This document shows, one piece after another, positions 27,746-36,642 of a DNA stretch of 64,000 nt. The first letter of the stretch is position 1; each line of letters opens with the position of its first letter. The position numbers and the translations under genes are program-made. The DNA is taken from positions 1,240,001 to 1,304,000 of the forward strand of contig NZ_CP045809.1 in NCBI RefSeq assembly GCF_025273675.1, in the 5' to 3' direction. The stretch is from Gordonia pseudamarae. GTDB lineage: Bacteria; Actinomycetota; Actinomycetes; Mycobacteriales; Mycobacteriaceae. The notes beneath the pieces were generated by a model, which did no database searches, was not told where the DNA came from, and saw only the letters and a program-made list of their open reading frames with translations.

Positions 27746-28909
27746 ATGGATCTCTTCGAATACCAGGCGAAGGAACTGTTCGCCAAGCACGGGGTACCCA
27801 CCTCCGCTGGACGTGTGACCGATACCGCCGCAGACGCGCGGGCGATTGCCGAGGAAATCGGCAAGCCCGTGATGGTCAAGGCGCAGGTCAAGGTCGGTGG
27901 ACGTGGCAAGGCAGGCGGCGTCAAATACGCCGCGACCCCGGATGACGCGCAGACCCACGCCGACAACATCCTTGGCCTCGACATCAAGGGCCATATTGTC
28001 AAGAAGTTGCTGGTCGCCGAGGCCAGCGACATCGCCGAGGAGTACTACATCTCCTTCCTGCTCGATCGCGCCAACCGCACCTATCTGGCCATGTGCTCGG
28101 TCGAAGGCGGCATGGAGATCGAAGAGGTCGCCGCGACCAAGCCCGAACGGCTGGCCAAGGTTCCCGTCGACGCCGTCAAGGGTGTCGACGTCGCCACCGC
28201 CCGCTCCATCGCCGAGCAGGGCCACCTGCCCGCCGAGGTGCTCGACGCGGCGGCGGTCACCATCGCCAAGCTGTGGGAGGTCTTCGTCAAGGAAGACGCC
28301 ACCCTGGTCGAGGTGAACCCGCTCGTGCGTACGCCCGACGATCAGATCCTTGCCCTCGACGGCAAGGTCACCCTCGACGGCAACGCCGACTTCCGGCAGC
28401 CCGGCCACGCTGAGTTCGAGGACAAGGAAGCCACCGACCCGCTGGAACTCAAGGCCAAGCAGCACGACCTGAACTACGTCAAGCTCGACGGCCAGGTCGG
28501 CATCATCGGCAACGGCGCGGGTCTGGTCATGTCGACCCTCGACGTCGTCGCCTATGCCGGCGAGAACCACGGCGGAGTCAAGCCCGCCAACTTCCTCGAC
28601 ATCGGTGGTGGCGCCTCGGCCGAGGTCATGGCCGCCGGCCTCGACGTCATCCTCGGTGACTCGCAGGTCAAGAGCGTGTTCGTCAACGTCTTCGGCGGCA
28701 TCACCGCCTGTGACGCGGTCGCCAACGGTATCGTCGGCGCACTCGACAAGCTCGGTGACACCGCCAGCAAGCCACTGGTCGTTCGTCTGGACGGCAACAA
28801 GGTCGAAGAAGGCCGCAAGATCCTCGCCGATGCGAACCACCCGCTGGTGACGCTGGCCGAGACCATGGACGCCGGCGCCGACAAGGCCGCCGAACTGGCG
28901 AGCAAGTAA
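27746..28909 (+). CDS. sucC: Succinyl-CoA synthetase, beta subunit (ADP-forming)
   Basis: The 387-residue subunit starts [12 protein letters not shown], has the ATP-grasp fold with [15 protein letters not shown], and the conserved FLDIGGGA and [13 protein letters not shown] segments. With SucD it converts succinyl-CoA, ADP and phosphate to succinate, CoA and ATP in the TCA cycle. sucD follows 12 nt later, so they form one operon (Rv0951-Rv0952). Confidence 0.97.
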   Translation: MDLFEYQAKELFAKHGVPTSAGRVTDTAADARAIAEEIGKPVMVKAQVKVGGRGKAGGVKYAATPDDAQTHADNILGLDIKGHIVKKLLVAEASDIAEEYYISFLLDRANRTYLAMCSVEGGMEIEEVAATKPERLAKVPVDAVKGVDVATARSIAEQGHLPAEVLDAAAVTIAKLWEVFVKEDATLVEVNPLVRTPDDQILALDGKVTLDGNADFRQPGHAEFEDKEATDPLELKAKQHDLNYVKLDGQVGIIGNGAGLVMSTLDVVAYAGENHGGVKPANFLDIGGGASAEVMAAGLDVILGDSQVKSVFVNVFGGITACDAVANGIVGALDKLGDTASKPLVVRLDGNKVEEGRKILADANHPLVTLAETMDAGADKAAELASK

Positions 28910-28921
28910 GGAACGCTGGAC

Positions 28922-29824
28922 ATGTCGATTTTTCTGAACAAAGACAACAAGGTCATCGTCCAGGGCATCACCGGTGGTGAGGGCACCAAGCACACCGCAC
29001 TCATGCTCAAGGCCGGCACCAATGTCGTCGGCGGCGTCAACGCGCGCAAGGCGGGCACCACCGTCAGCCACGTCGACGCCGACGGCAACGCCGTGGAACT
29101 GCCGGTGTTCGGGAGTGTCGCCGAGGCCATCGAGAAGACCGGTGCCGACACCTCGATCGCGTTCGTGCCCCCGGCCTTCTCCAAGGACGCCATCATCGAG
29201 GCCATCGACGCGGAGATCCCGCTGCTCGTGGTCATCACCGAGGGCATCCCGGTGCAGGACTCGGCCTATGCGTGGGCCTACAACCTGGACAAGGGCGCCA
29301 AGACCCGGATCATCGGCCCCAACTGCCCCGGCATCATCACCCCGGGTGAGGCGCTGGTGGGCATCACGCCCAACAACATCACCGGCAAGGGCCCGATCGG
29401 CCTGGTGTCCAAGTCGGGCACGCTGACCTACCAGATGATGTACGAGCTGCGTGACCTCGGCTTCTCCACCGCCATCGGCATCGGCGGCGACCCGGTCATC
29501 GGCACCACCCACATCGACGCCATCGAGGCGTTCGAGAAGGATCCCGAGACCAAGCTGATCGTCATGATCGGTGAGATCGGCGGCGATGCCGAGGAGCGGG
29601 CGGCCGACTACATCAAGGCCAACGTGTCCAAGCCGGTCGTCGGCTACGTCGCGGGCTTCACCGCGCCGGAAGGCAAGACGATGGGCCACGCCGGCGCCAT
29701 CGTGTCGGGCAGCTCGGGCACCGCCCAGGCCAAGAAGGAAGCCCTCGAGGCCGCCGGGGTCAAGGTCGGCAAGACGCCGAGCGAGACCGCGCGCCTGGCC
29801 CGCGAGTTGTTCGAAGCGCTCTAA
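28922..29824 (+). CDS. sucD: Succinyl-CoA synthetase, alpha subunit
   Basis: The 300-residue subunit has the CoA-binding fold ([13 protein letters not shown]), [11 protein letters not shown], and the phosphorylated His in [10 protein letters not shown] near residue 260. Length and order after sucC are typical. A hairpin terminator follows 33 nt after the stop. Confidence 0.97.
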   Translation: MSIFLNKDNKVIVQGITGGEGTKHTALMLKAGTNVVGGVNARKAGTTVSHVDADGNAVELPVFGSVAEAIEKTGADTSIAFVPPAFSKDAIIEAIDAEIPLLVVITEGIPVQDSAYAWAYNLDKGAKTRIIGPNCPGIITPGEALVGITPNNITGKGPIGLVSKSGTLTYQMMYELRDLGFSTAIGIGGDPVIGTTHIDAIEAFEKDPETKLIVMIGEIGGDAEERAADYIKANVSKPVVGYVAGFTAPEGKTMGHAGAIVSGSSGTAQAKKEALEAAGVKVGKTPSETARLARELFEAL

Positions 29825-29857
29825 GGGACACGTGCCCGTCAGGGCGGACACCTGAGA

Positions 29858-29889
29858 CGAACCCGGTCACCGTTCGGTGACCGGGTTCG
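29858..29889 (+). terminator. Rho-independent-type terminator after sucCD
   Basis: Perfect 13-bp arms (29858-29870 and 29877-29889, CGAACCCGGTCAC) with a 6-nt loop lie 33 nt after sucD. The T-run is weak, as usual in this group. Confidence 0.88.
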
Positions 29890-29902
29890 CTGCTACAGTC
29901 GG

Positions 29903-29962
29903 CCCGGAACCCGGAACCCGGAACCCTGGGGAACGACCGGGGGGACGACCGGGGAACGACCG
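29903..29962. repeat. Short tandem repeats upstream of the nitroreductase gene
   Basis: Three 7-bp CCCGGAA units (29903-29923) are followed by imperfect GGGGAACGACC/GGGGACGACC units up to 29962, ending just before the nitroreductase ribosome site. They could affect spacing or folding of the leader; no known element is recognised. Confidence 0.7.
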
Positions 29963-29973
29963 AAAGGACTCGC

Positions 29974-30612
29974 ATGTCCGAGCTTTTGCCGCTGAACCCG
30001 GACGAACTGCTGACCGGTACCCGGTCGGTGCGCAAACGACTCGACCTGTCCCGGCCCGTGCCGTTGGAGATCGTCCGGGAGTCGCTTGAGGTGGCTCTGC
30101 AGGCGCCCACCGGCAGCAACAGTCAGACCTGGCACTGGATCGTCGTCACCGATCCGGAGAAGAAGCGCAAGATCGCCGACCTGTACCGCGCCTCGTTCGC
30201 GCCCTACATCGCGATGCAGAACGAGGCCGCCGAGAAGCGTGGTGATGAGACCGGCAAACGTGTGGCCGCCAGCGCGAGCTACCTGGCCGAGATTCTGCAC
30301 GAAGTGCCGGTGCTGGTGATCGGCGCGATCTTCGTGGGCAAGGGCGGACTGCCCACCGGCAATCAGGCCGGGGTGTGGGGATCGCTGCTGCCCGGTGCTT
30401 GGAGCCTGCAACTCGCGCTGCGGGCGCGCGGCCTCGGTTCGGCGTGGACGACGCTGCACCTGGCCTACGAGCGGGAGGTCGCCGAGATCCTCGGCATCCC
30501 CGACACCGTCGCGCAGGGTGTCCTGTTGCCGGTGGCGTATTACACCGGCAACACCTTCAAGCCCGCGCCGCGCAAACCGCTCGACGAGGTCCTGCACGTC
30601 GACGGTTGGTGA
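29974..30612 (+). CDS. Nitroreductase-family FMN oxidoreductase
   Basis: The 212-residue protein has the nitroreductase fold: TRSVRKRLD near the N-terminus (phosphate-binding Arg pair), ALQAPTGSNSQTWHW, a GSLLPGAWSLQLALRARGLGSAWTT core and a C-terminal basic KPAPRKPLDEV. These enzymes reduce nitro or quinone compounds with NAD(P)H and FMN. The natural substrate is unknown. The gene stands alone behind a repetitive leader. Confidence 0.87.
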   Translation: MSELLPLNPDELLTGTRSVRKRLDLSRPVPLEIVRESLEVALQAPTGSNSQTWHWIVVTDPEKKRKIADLYRASFAPYIAMQNEAAEKRGDETGKRVAASASYLAEILHEVPVLVIGAIFVGKGGLPTGNQAGVWGSLLPGAWSLQLALRARGLGSAWTTLHLAYEREVAEILGIPDTVAQGVLLPVAYYTGNTFKPAPRKPLDEVLHVDGW

Positions 30613-30696
30613 CCGCCGCACGCGCGCGCCGGTGGCCCGTGCGCGACTGCGGCCGATCAGGCGGGCAAACCCATCCCGCCGTGAAATGATTGTGCG

Positions 30697-31443
30697 GTGA
30701 CCGACGGTGGGCTGGGGTGGGTGCTCGGGATGCCCGGGCGGATCGTGTCGGGTGCGCGCGGGATCGCGGCCGTCGGTGCCGATCTGATCGTGCGGGCCGC
30801 CGACGCGGTGATCACCGAGATCGATCCCACCGGTCTGCTCCTCGCGGCCGTCGACGTCAACCGGATCGTGACGGCCATCGACATCGACCGGGCGGTCAGG
30901 ACCATCGACGTCGACGCGGTGGTCGCCGGCATCTCGATCAATGACGTCGTCGGCCGCATCGACCTGAACGCGGTCCTCGCCGAGATCGATATCGGCCGCC
31001 TGCTGGACACGATCGATCTTGACCGCGTGCTCGCCGGGCTCGATCTCGACGCCCTGCTCGCCGGAGTGGATCTCGATGCGCTGCTCGCCCGGATCGACCT
31101 GAACGCCGTCCTGGCCGGCCTCGATCTGGACGTAGTGCTCGCCGGGCTCGATCTGGACGGTCTGCTCGGCACCCTCGACCTCGACGCGCTGCTGGCCGGG
31201 CTCGACCTGAACGCGCTGATCGGGCGAGTGGATCTCGACGCGGTCCTGGCCGGTGTGGATCTTGTCGGGATCGCCGGGATCGTCATCGACGGAGTCGATC
31301 TGCCCGAGATCATTCGCGGCGCGAGTACGTCGGTCACCGGCGACGTTGTGACCGACGTGCGGAGCACGGGCGAGCGTGCCGACGACGCGGTCGCCCACGC
31401 GGTGTCCCGGCTGCTCCGGCGCGGGTCCGGTGCGAATGAGTGA
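30697..31443 (+). CDS. Nonapeptide-repeat (LDLDALLAG) protein
   Basis: The 248-residue protein is built mainly of about 17 tandem 9-residue units of the type [LIV]-D-[LIV]-[DN]-x-x-[LIV]-x-x (for example LDLDALLAG, IDLNAVLAG) between residues 45 and 205. The period predicts a regular solenoid-like surface. There is no signal peptide or evident catalytic motif. It starts at GTG 30697 and overlaps the following RDD membrane-protein gene by 8 nt. In my recollection similar VDVNALL repeats are attached to RDD proteins in other actinobacteria, suggesting a membrane-associated partner. Function is unknown. Confidence 0.75.
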   Translation: MTDGGLGWVLGMPGRIVSGARGIAAVGADLIVRAADAVITEIDPTGLLLAAVDVNRIVTAIDIDRAVRTIDVDAVVAGISINDVVGRIDLNAVLAEIDIGRLLDTIDLDRVLAGLDLDALLAGVDLDALLARIDLNAVLAGLDLDVVLAGLDLDGLLGTLDLDALLAGLDLNALIGRVDLDAVLAGVDLVGIAGIVIDGVDLPEIIRGASTSVTGDVVTDVRSTGERADDAVAHAVSRLLRRGSGANE

Positions 31444-31912
31444 GCGTGCCGCGCGGGACCGGCCACCCGCCGCCGACGGTCGCGCCGTACGCGACAGCGA
31501 CAGGCCCGCAGGCATCGTCAGCCGTGGAATCGCGGCGATCGTCGACGTCGTCGTGGTCATGCTGATACTTGTGGGCTGCTATTTCGTCGTGGTGGTGTGG
31601 CGTCTGCTCACCTCGGTCAGGCACTTCGCCTTCCCCCAGATGGACTCGGTGTTCACCGTCGCCGGGTTCGTGGTCATCTCGGTGGTGTATCTCGCCTCCT
31701 GCTGGGCGGTTTCCGGCCGCACGCCCGGCGCGGTATTGATGGGTCTGCGGGTGGTCGACCGGCGCGGAAAGACGCCGCGGCCGATGACCGCCGTCCTGCG
31801 GGCCCTGTTCTGCACGTTTTTCGCGGCCGGGCTGTTCTGGTCGGCGATCGACGCGCGCAGAAGATCGGTGCCCGACGTGGTCATGCGTACTCGGGTCGTC
31901 TACTCGCGTTGA
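31436..31912 (+). CDS. RDD-family membrane protein
   Basis: The 158-residue protein has an N-terminal hydrophilic segment and RDD-type helices: GIVSRGIAAIVDVVVVMLIL (Arg/Asp of the first helix), a second near residues 80-100, and SGRTPGAVLMGLRVVDRRG, the characteristic loop. RDD proteins are small membrane proteins of mostly unknown role. The ATG at 31436 overlaps the repeat-protein stop, so the pair is translated together. Confidence 0.8.
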   Translation: MSERAARDRPPAADGRAVRDSDRPAGIVSRGIAAIVDVVVVMLILVGCYFVVVVWRLLTSVRHFAFPQMDSVFTVAGFVVISVVYLASCWAVSGRTPGAVLMGLRVVDRRGKTPRPMTAVLRALFCTFFAAGLFWSAIDARRRSVPDVVMRTRVVYSR

Positions 31913-32045
31913 GAGGCCGTCGGTCATCGTCCTGCTACGGTCTCGGCAGAAGCCGGACGCGGCAGAGGGGACAATGGTCCGATGATGGCTGTACTGTTGC
32001 CGCCCGACCCTCGCTGACGGTGGAACCCGTGATGGTGCTGGACGA

Positions 32046-32702
32046 ATGACGACAGATCAGGTGAACGAGCCGGGCGCTGAGCGTCCGATGACCCGGCGCG
32101 GTCGGGCGAAGGCGGCACGTCGGGCCGGGTTGCTGGAGGCAGCGGCCGAACAGATCTCCGCGAAGGGCTTCACGGCCGTCCGGCTTGAGGACATCGCGGC
32201 CGCGGCCGGGATCAGCGGGCCGGGCATGTACCGGCACTTCTCGTCCAAATCCGAGTTGCTCGACGAGCTGCTCATCGACATCAGCCGGCGGTTGTATGAG
32301 GGCGGGGAGCAGGTGGTGGCCCGGTGCGGGGTCGCGCAGGCGGATCCGGCCGCGACGATGCGGGCGCTCATCGAGTTCCACATCGACGTCCTGGTCACCA
32401 AACCCGACCTGATCGCGGTGCAGGACCGTGACCTGTCCTCGCTCAGCGCCGCCGCCAATCACGAGGTTCGTTCGCTGCAGCGCCGGTACGTGGAACGGTG
32501 GGTGGACGTGCTGGTAGGCGTCGGCCGGGCGCAGGACGGGACGCCGATCGATCGGGACGAGGCCCGAGTCCGTGTACACGCGGTGTTCGGTCTGCTCAAC
32601 TCCTCGCCCCGGCTTCCCGACCATCCGCGCGACCGGTTGCGCCGGTTGTTGGTGTCGATGGCCGGCTCGGCGTTGCTCGCACCTCCCGGAAATGCGCTCT
32701 GA
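32046..32702 (+). CDS. TetR-family transcriptional regulator
   Basis: The 218-residue regulator has an N-terminal TetR helix-turn-helix (about residues 20-65: LLEAAAEQISAKGF, DIAAAAGISGPGMYRHF) and a ligand-binding C-terminal half. A TetR at this position with the ATG at 32046 is well supported. Its ligand and targets are unknown; nearby palindromes before the glycosyltransferase operon and the LLM oxidoreductase are candidate sites. Confidence 0.9.
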   Translation: MTTDQVNEPGAERPMTRRGRAKAARRAGLLEAAAEQISAKGFTAVRLEDIAAAAGISGPGMYRHFSSKSELLDELLIDISRRLYEGGEQVVARCGVAQADPAATMRALIEFHIDVLVTKPDLIAVQDRDLSSLSAAANHEVRSLQRRYVERWVDVLVGVGRAQDGTPIDRDEARVRVHAVFGLLNSSPRLPDHPRDRLRRLLVSMAGSALLAPPGNAL

Positions 32703-32784
32703 ACTGCGCAGATATCCAATCTGCCTGCGATAGGCAAATTTTTGCGCACGACGTTGTAACGCCGATGTGCGGTGTGTCGATACA

Positions 32785-32893
32785 CCTGATGACGGCAGCG
32801 GCGGGAAATCCCCCGTTCCCGCAGTCCCCCGACGTGCTGCCGTCACAAGCTCGGTGCCCTCGCGCGAATCCCCCCGTGGCGCGAGGGCACCGT
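32785..32893 (+). ncRNA. 6C RNA-like small RNA
   Basis: Two adjacent hairpins each expose a cytosine run. The first has outer arms TGACGGCAGC (32790-32799 / 32836-32845) and inner GCGGGAA/TTCCCGC, with CCCCC in the loop. The second has 13-bp arms (32853-32865 / 32879-32891) and CCCCCC in its loop. The linker reads CACAAGCTC. Two stem-loops with C-runs are the definition of the actinobacterial 6C RNA (B11/ncRv13660c type). The location between a tetR and an S4-domain gene, and the lack of a T-tail, leave some doubt. Confidence 0.72.
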
Positions 32894-32991
32894 CATGTCC
32901 GGGGCCGTGCGTGTGTGTCCGGGCACACCGGCATGCGCGGGGTTGTCGCTACAGTGGATGCCGTTAGCCGTGTGTGGGACGGAGGAGCCGG

Positions 32992-33888
32992 ATGACGACG
33001 CGCGTCGACAGTTGGATCTGGGCGATCCGTCTCACCAAGACCAGGTCGGCGGCGGGTGCCGCCTGCCGGGCCGGTCATGTGCGGGTCAACTCGGCCACCG
33101 CCAAACCCTCCACCGCGGTCGCCGTCGGCGACGAGGTCCGGGTGCGGCTGGGCGGGCGGGAACGTGTCGTCGAGGTCACCCGGCTCATCAGTAAGCGGGT
33201 GTCGGCGCCGATGGCCGGCGAATGCTACATCGACAACAGCCCGCCCCCGCCGCCTCGAGAACTCGCCGGCGCCGTCCCGCAGCGTGATCGCGGAACGGGC
33301 AGACCCACCAAGCGCGACCGACGTGACCTGGAAAAGCTGCGGATGCGGTCCGGGTTCCTGGTGGCTTCGGCAGCATTGCTGCTGGCCCTGGCGACAGGAT
33401 GTTCCGGTGACGACGACAACGGCTCCGACGATCCCGCACGGACGACGGCGGCAGCGGCCCCCGGCCCGTTCTTCGGGCCCTGCGGCGGCGTCACCGTCGA
33501 CGACGTCTCCCGCATCACCGGATTCGCGGGCCTGACACAGACGGTCAACAACACCTCCGCCTGCGAATGGGACGCCAGTGCGGACCGCACCGGAAAGGTG
33601 GCCTCGTTCAACTGGTATCGGGGGTCACCGATCGGCCGTGAGGAGGCCAACGTCAAACTGTCCCGCGCCACGGCCAAGAACATCGAGATCAACGGTCACA
33701 AGGGCTTCATCGGCTACGACCAGACGCAGGGCATCTGCGAGATCGGTATCGGATTCGGCGGTGACTTCTTCGAATGGTCGGTCAGTGCGGCCGAACGAGG
33801 ATCCACCGTCGCGACCCTGCCGCCGATCGACACCGTGTGCGACTCGGCCCGTCAGCTCGCCGGACTGGTGATCGAGCGTGCGTCATGA
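32992..33888 (+). CDS. S4-domain RNA-binding protein running in frame into a DUF3558 lipoprotein
   Basis: The 298-residue frame begins as an S4 RNA-binding protein (VDSWIWAIRLTKTRSAA...GHVRVN, residues 5-60, HSP15/RqcP-like) and a basic tail GRPTKRDRRDLEKLR, where such proteins normally end. Without a stop it continues at ATG 33343 into MRSGFLVASAALLL with the lipobox LATGC and a DUF3558-like secreted domain. A signal peptide in mid-protein would be non-functional, so the second half is probably translated separately from 33343 (GGAAAAG upstream). A lost stop codon or a sequencing error is also possible. SD GGAGGAG supports the first start. Confidence 0.75.
   Translation: MTTRVDSWIWAIRLTKTRSAAGAACRAGHVRVNSATAKPSTAVAVGDEVRVRLGGRERVVEVTRLISKRVSAPMAGECYIDNSPPPPPRELAGAVPQRDRGTGRPTKRDRRDLEKLRMRSGFLVASAALLLALATGCSGDDDNGSDDPARTTAAAAPGPFFGPCGGVTVDDVSRITGFAGLTQTVNNTSACEWDASADRTGKVASFNWYRGSPIGREEANVKLSRATAKNIEINGHKGFIGYDQTQGICEIGIGFGGDFFEWSVSAAERGSTVATLPPIDTVCDSARQLAGLVIERAS
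33328..33345 (+). promoter_or_regulatory. Putative internal ribosome site and start of the DUF3558 lipoprotein
   Basis: GGAAAAG about 7 nt before ATG 33343, inside the S4 reading frame, could start a separate 181-residue lipoprotein with its own signal peptide and LATGC lipobox. Supported by the protein logic, not by experiment. Confidence 0.5.
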
Positions 33889-34427
33889 CGACGCGCTTCG
33901 TTCCCGCGGTGACCGCGCTGCTGGCGGCGATGCTGCTGCTCGCCGGATGTTCCGTCGACGGGGAGCCCGTCGCGGTGGGTCAGCGCGACACCGGCGGCGA
34001 CAGCCAGGTCGACACCGATCGCTACGACAATCTCCTGCTCGAATGCGACATACTCTCCGACGCGACGATCTCCAAGGTGCTCGGCGGCGGTTCCGTCCAG
34101 GGGACGTTCGTCGGCGCGATCTGCCGGTGGATCGTCACCGGTGCGACCACCACGTCGGTGACCTTCACCTGGTACGAGTCGGGCAGCCTCAACTCGGAGA
34201 AGCAGATCGCCAAGAAGTTCGGGTACACCACCGAGAACATCAAGATCGCCAGCCAGACCGGCTTCACCCAGCGCGACCCGAAGGACCCGGGCAAATGCGG
34301 GGTCACCGCACGCGCCCCGAGCCGGGGGGTCTTCACCTGGTGGACCGAACCGCGCGGCGGTGCTGCGGCCGACCCCTGCGCGGCGCCCACGAAGCTGATG
34401 GAATTGGTGCTCAGCGGCGGGCAATGA
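33885..34427 (+). CDS. DUF3558-family lipoprotein
   Basis: The 180-residue product has a lipoprotein signal peptide (PAVTALLAAMLLLAGC, lipid-modified Cys about residue 22) and a secreted domain with paired Cys and a SVTFTWYESGSLNSE segment like its neighbour. It appears to be a tandem paralogue of the preceding DUF3558 domain; M. tuberculosis has the similar LprB/LprC pair. It starts at an ATG overlapping the previous stop (ATGA). Function of DUF3558 lipoproteins is not established. Confidence 0.82.
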   Translation: MTTRFVPAVTALLAAMLLLAGCSVDGEPVAVGQRDTGGDSQVDTDRYDNLLLECDILSDATISKVLGGGSVQGTFVGAICRWIVTGATTTSVTFTWYESGSLNSEKQIAKKFGYTTENIKIASQTGFTQRDPKDPGKCGVTARAPSRGVFTWWTEPRGGAAADPCAAPTKLMELVLSGGQ

Positions 34428-34556
34428 TAATTACCGGGCTCCGGTCGGCCCTTGGTCGCCGTCGTCCTCCCTCGTTCACGCGGGCCCGTACCTCGTCCGG
34501 TTCACTCGGTCGTCCAGAGGCCGGCTTGTCCCGGGACTGGTACAGTCTCCGCTAAC

Positions 34557-34570
34557 TAGAACACGTTCTA
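34557..34570. promoter_or_regulatory. KstR-like operator before the glycosyltransferase operon
   Basis: TAGAACACGTTCTA fits the TnnAACnnGTTnnA motif of the TetR-type steroid-catabolism regulator KstR. It lies 40 nt before the start codon. No kstR gene is in the window, and another TetR protein with the same specificity is possible. Confidence 0.6.
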
Positions 34571-34583
34571 GACAGGTGTCCAG
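34568..34583. promoter_or_regulatory. Palindrome CTAGACA-N2-TGTCCAG, site A
   Basis: CTAGACAGGTGTCCAG directly overlaps the KstR-like site. A nearly identical element (site B) precedes the LLM oxidoreductase, and the TetR gene at 38650 is flanked by related GTAGACA/TGTCTAC arms. Probable TetR operator. Confidence 0.6.
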
Positions 34584-34609
34584 AACAATCGGCGAAAGGT
34601 AACGCACCG

Positions 34610-35920
34610 ATGCGAGTGGCTCTGCTGTCATACCGGAGCAAGCCGCACTGCGGCGGACAGGGTGTTTACGTCCGGCATCTCAGCCGCGAACTGGCGCTGC
34701 TCGGTCACCAGGTGGAGATCTTCTCCGGAGCCCCGTATCCCGAACTCGACCAGGCTGCCGCCGACGCCGGGGTGACCGTCACGAAGGTACCCAGCCTCGG
34801 CCTCTATGACGAGCCGAATCTGTTCCGTACGCCCCGACCGCGGGAGTATCGCGACTGGATCGACGTGATCGAGGTGCTCTCGATGTGGACCGCGAGCTTC
34901 GCCGAACCCCTCACCTTCAGCCTGCGTGCGGCACGACTGCTCAAGTCCCGCCGCGCCGACTTCGACGTCGTACACGACAACCAGTGCCTCGGTTACGGGC
35001 TGCTGGGCATCCAGCGCGCCGGGTTCCCGCTGATCGCCACGATCCACCACCCGATCACCCGCGACCGCACCCTGGCGGTCAGGGCCGCCAAGGGGTTCAA
35101 GAAGGTCACGGCCTGGCGCTGGCATTCGTTCCTGGCGATGCAGGGCAGGGTCGCGCGGCGCATTCCCGAACTTCTGACCGTCTCGCGCAGCAGCGAGGTC
35201 GACATCCGCAAGGCCTTCGATATCGATCGGGGCAGGATCACCACCATTCCGCTCGGCGTCGACACCGAGGTGTTCACCGCGGACTGCGCGCCCGCGCGGA
35301 TTCCGGGCCGGATCGTGTGCGTGGCCAGCGCCGACGCCCCGCTCAAGGGCGTGTCGTATCTGCTGGAGGCCGTCGCCAAGCTCGGTGCCGAGCGCGATGT
35401 GTCGCTGACCCTGGTGTCCCGGCTCGATCCCGACGGTCCGTCGGCCACGCTGATCGACCAGCTCGCGATCAGGGATCGGGTGACCGTGGTCTCCGGTCTG
35501 GAGGACGGCGAGCTGGCCGAACTGCTGGCGTCGGCAGAGGTGGCATGCGTGCCGTCGCTGTACGAGGGATTCTCGCTGCCGGCGGTGGAGGCGATGAGCT
35601 GCTCGACACCGCTGGTGGCCACCCGCACCGGTGCCATCCCGGAGGTGGTCGGGGCGACCGATCCGGAGGACGCCGGCCGGGGAGCCGACGGGCCGGCCGC
35701 TCTCCTTGTGCCGCCGCGTGATTCGGAGAAGCTGGCGCAGGCGATCGGTGGCTTGCTCGATGACGCCGGTCTGCGTGCGCGGATCGGTGCGCGCGGCCGG
35801 GCCCGCGTCGAGGAATTCTATAGTTGGGCGGCTGTTGCCGCCCGGACCGCCGCGCACTATGAGACGGTGTTGCGGCAGTCGGCCGCGGTGGAGACGATCA
35901 AGGAGGCAGGCGAGTGCTGA
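34610..35920 (+). CDS. Glycosyltransferase family 4
   Basis: The 436-residue GT-B enzyme has the N-terminal GT4 domain (YRSKPHCGGQGVYVRHLSREL, glycine-rich acceptor loop) and the C-terminal nucleotide-sugar domain with VPSLYEGFSLPAVEAMSC, the EX7E-type signature (Glu in YEGF and in VEAM). It transfers a sugar from a nucleotide donor to an unknown acceptor. It heads a tightly packed operon with a methyltransferase (7-nt overlap) and a prenyltransferase-like gene, suggesting synthesis of a methylated glycolipid or polyprenyl glycoside. That pathway is inferred. Confidence 0.88.
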   Translation: MRVALLSYRSKPHCGGQGVYVRHLSRELALLGHQVEIFSGAPYPELDQAAADAGVTVTKVPSLGLYDEPNLFRTPRPREYRDWIDVIEVLSMWTASFAEPLTFSLRAARLLKSRRADFDVVHDNQCLGYGLLGIQRAGFPLIATIHHPITRDRTLAVRAAKGFKKVTAWRWHSFLAMQGRVARRIPELLTVSRSSEVDIRKAFDIDRGRITTIPLGVDTEVFTADCAPARIPGRIVCVASADAPLKGVSYLLEAVAKLGAERDVSLTLVSRLDPDGPSATLIDQLAIRDRVTVVSGLEDGELAELLASAEVACVPSLYEGFSLPAVEAMSCSTPLVATRTGAIPEVVGATDPEDAGRGADGPAALLVPPRDSEKLAQAIGGLLDDAGLRARIGARGRARVEEFYSWAAVAARTAAHYETVLRQSAAVETIKEAGEC

Positions 35921-36642
35921 CAGTGGATTTCGACCGACTGGGTGTCGGCGTGGGTACCAAGGCCATCGACATCGGCGCGGGGCAGGGCAGGCATTCGTTC
36001 GAGATGTTCCGGCGTGGCGCCGACGTGATCGCCTTCGACATGTCCGAATCCGACATGACCGACGTGGGCGTGATGTTCGACGCGATGATGGCCGAGGGGC
36101 AGGTTCCGGCCTCGGCCAAGGCACGCTCCGAGGTGGGGGATGCGCTGCATCTTCCCTATGCGGACAACAGCTTCGACGTCGTGCTCATGTCCGAGATCCT
36201 CGAGCACATTCCGTCCGACGACGCCGCGATCGCCGAGATGGTGCGCGTGTTGCGGCCGGGTGGCGTTGCTGCGGTGACCGTTCCGCGGTATTGGCCGGAA
36301 AAGGTCTGCTGGGCGCTGTCCACGCCGTATCACGAGGTCGAAGGTGGGCACGTGCGTATCTACAAGGCCTCCGAACTCGCGGCGAAGCTGGGCAAGGCCG
36401 GCTTGGAGGTGACCGGCACTGATCACGCCCATGCTCTGCACTCACCGTATTGGTGGCTCAAATGCGCTGTGGGCGTGGAGAACAACGGCAACCCTCTGGT
36501 CAAGGCGTACCACAAGCTGCTGGTGTGGGACATGATGAGCGCACCCGCGCTCACCAGGGTCGGCGAGCAGGTTCTCAATCCGGTGATCGGCAAGTCGGTG
36601 GCGCTGTACCTGCGCAAACCCGGCGTCACCGAAGCGGTCTGA
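35914..36642 (+). CDS. Class I SAM-dependent methyltransferase
   Basis: The 242-residue enzyme has motif I AIDIGAGQGRHSFEMFR (about residues 13-29), post-I acidic DMSES, and motif VVLMSEILEHIPSDDAAI. This is a Methyltransf_11-type fold. The start is GTG 35914 inside the end of the glycosyltransferase gene; the stop overlaps the next start by 1 nt (TGATG). It is likely to act on the product of the same operon. Substrate is unknown. Confidence 0.87.
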   Translation: MLTVDFDRLGVGVGTKAIDIGAGQGRHSFEMFRRGADVIAFDMSESDMTDVGVMFDAMMAEGQVPASAKARSEVGDALHLPYADNSFDVVLMSEILEHIPSDDAAIAEMVRVLRPGGVAAVTVPRYWPEKVCWALSTPYHEVEGGHVRIYKASELAAKLGKAGLEVTGTDHAHALHSPYWWLKCAVGVENNGNPLVKAYHKLLVWDMMSAPALTRVGEQVLNPVIGKSVALYLRKPGVTEAV

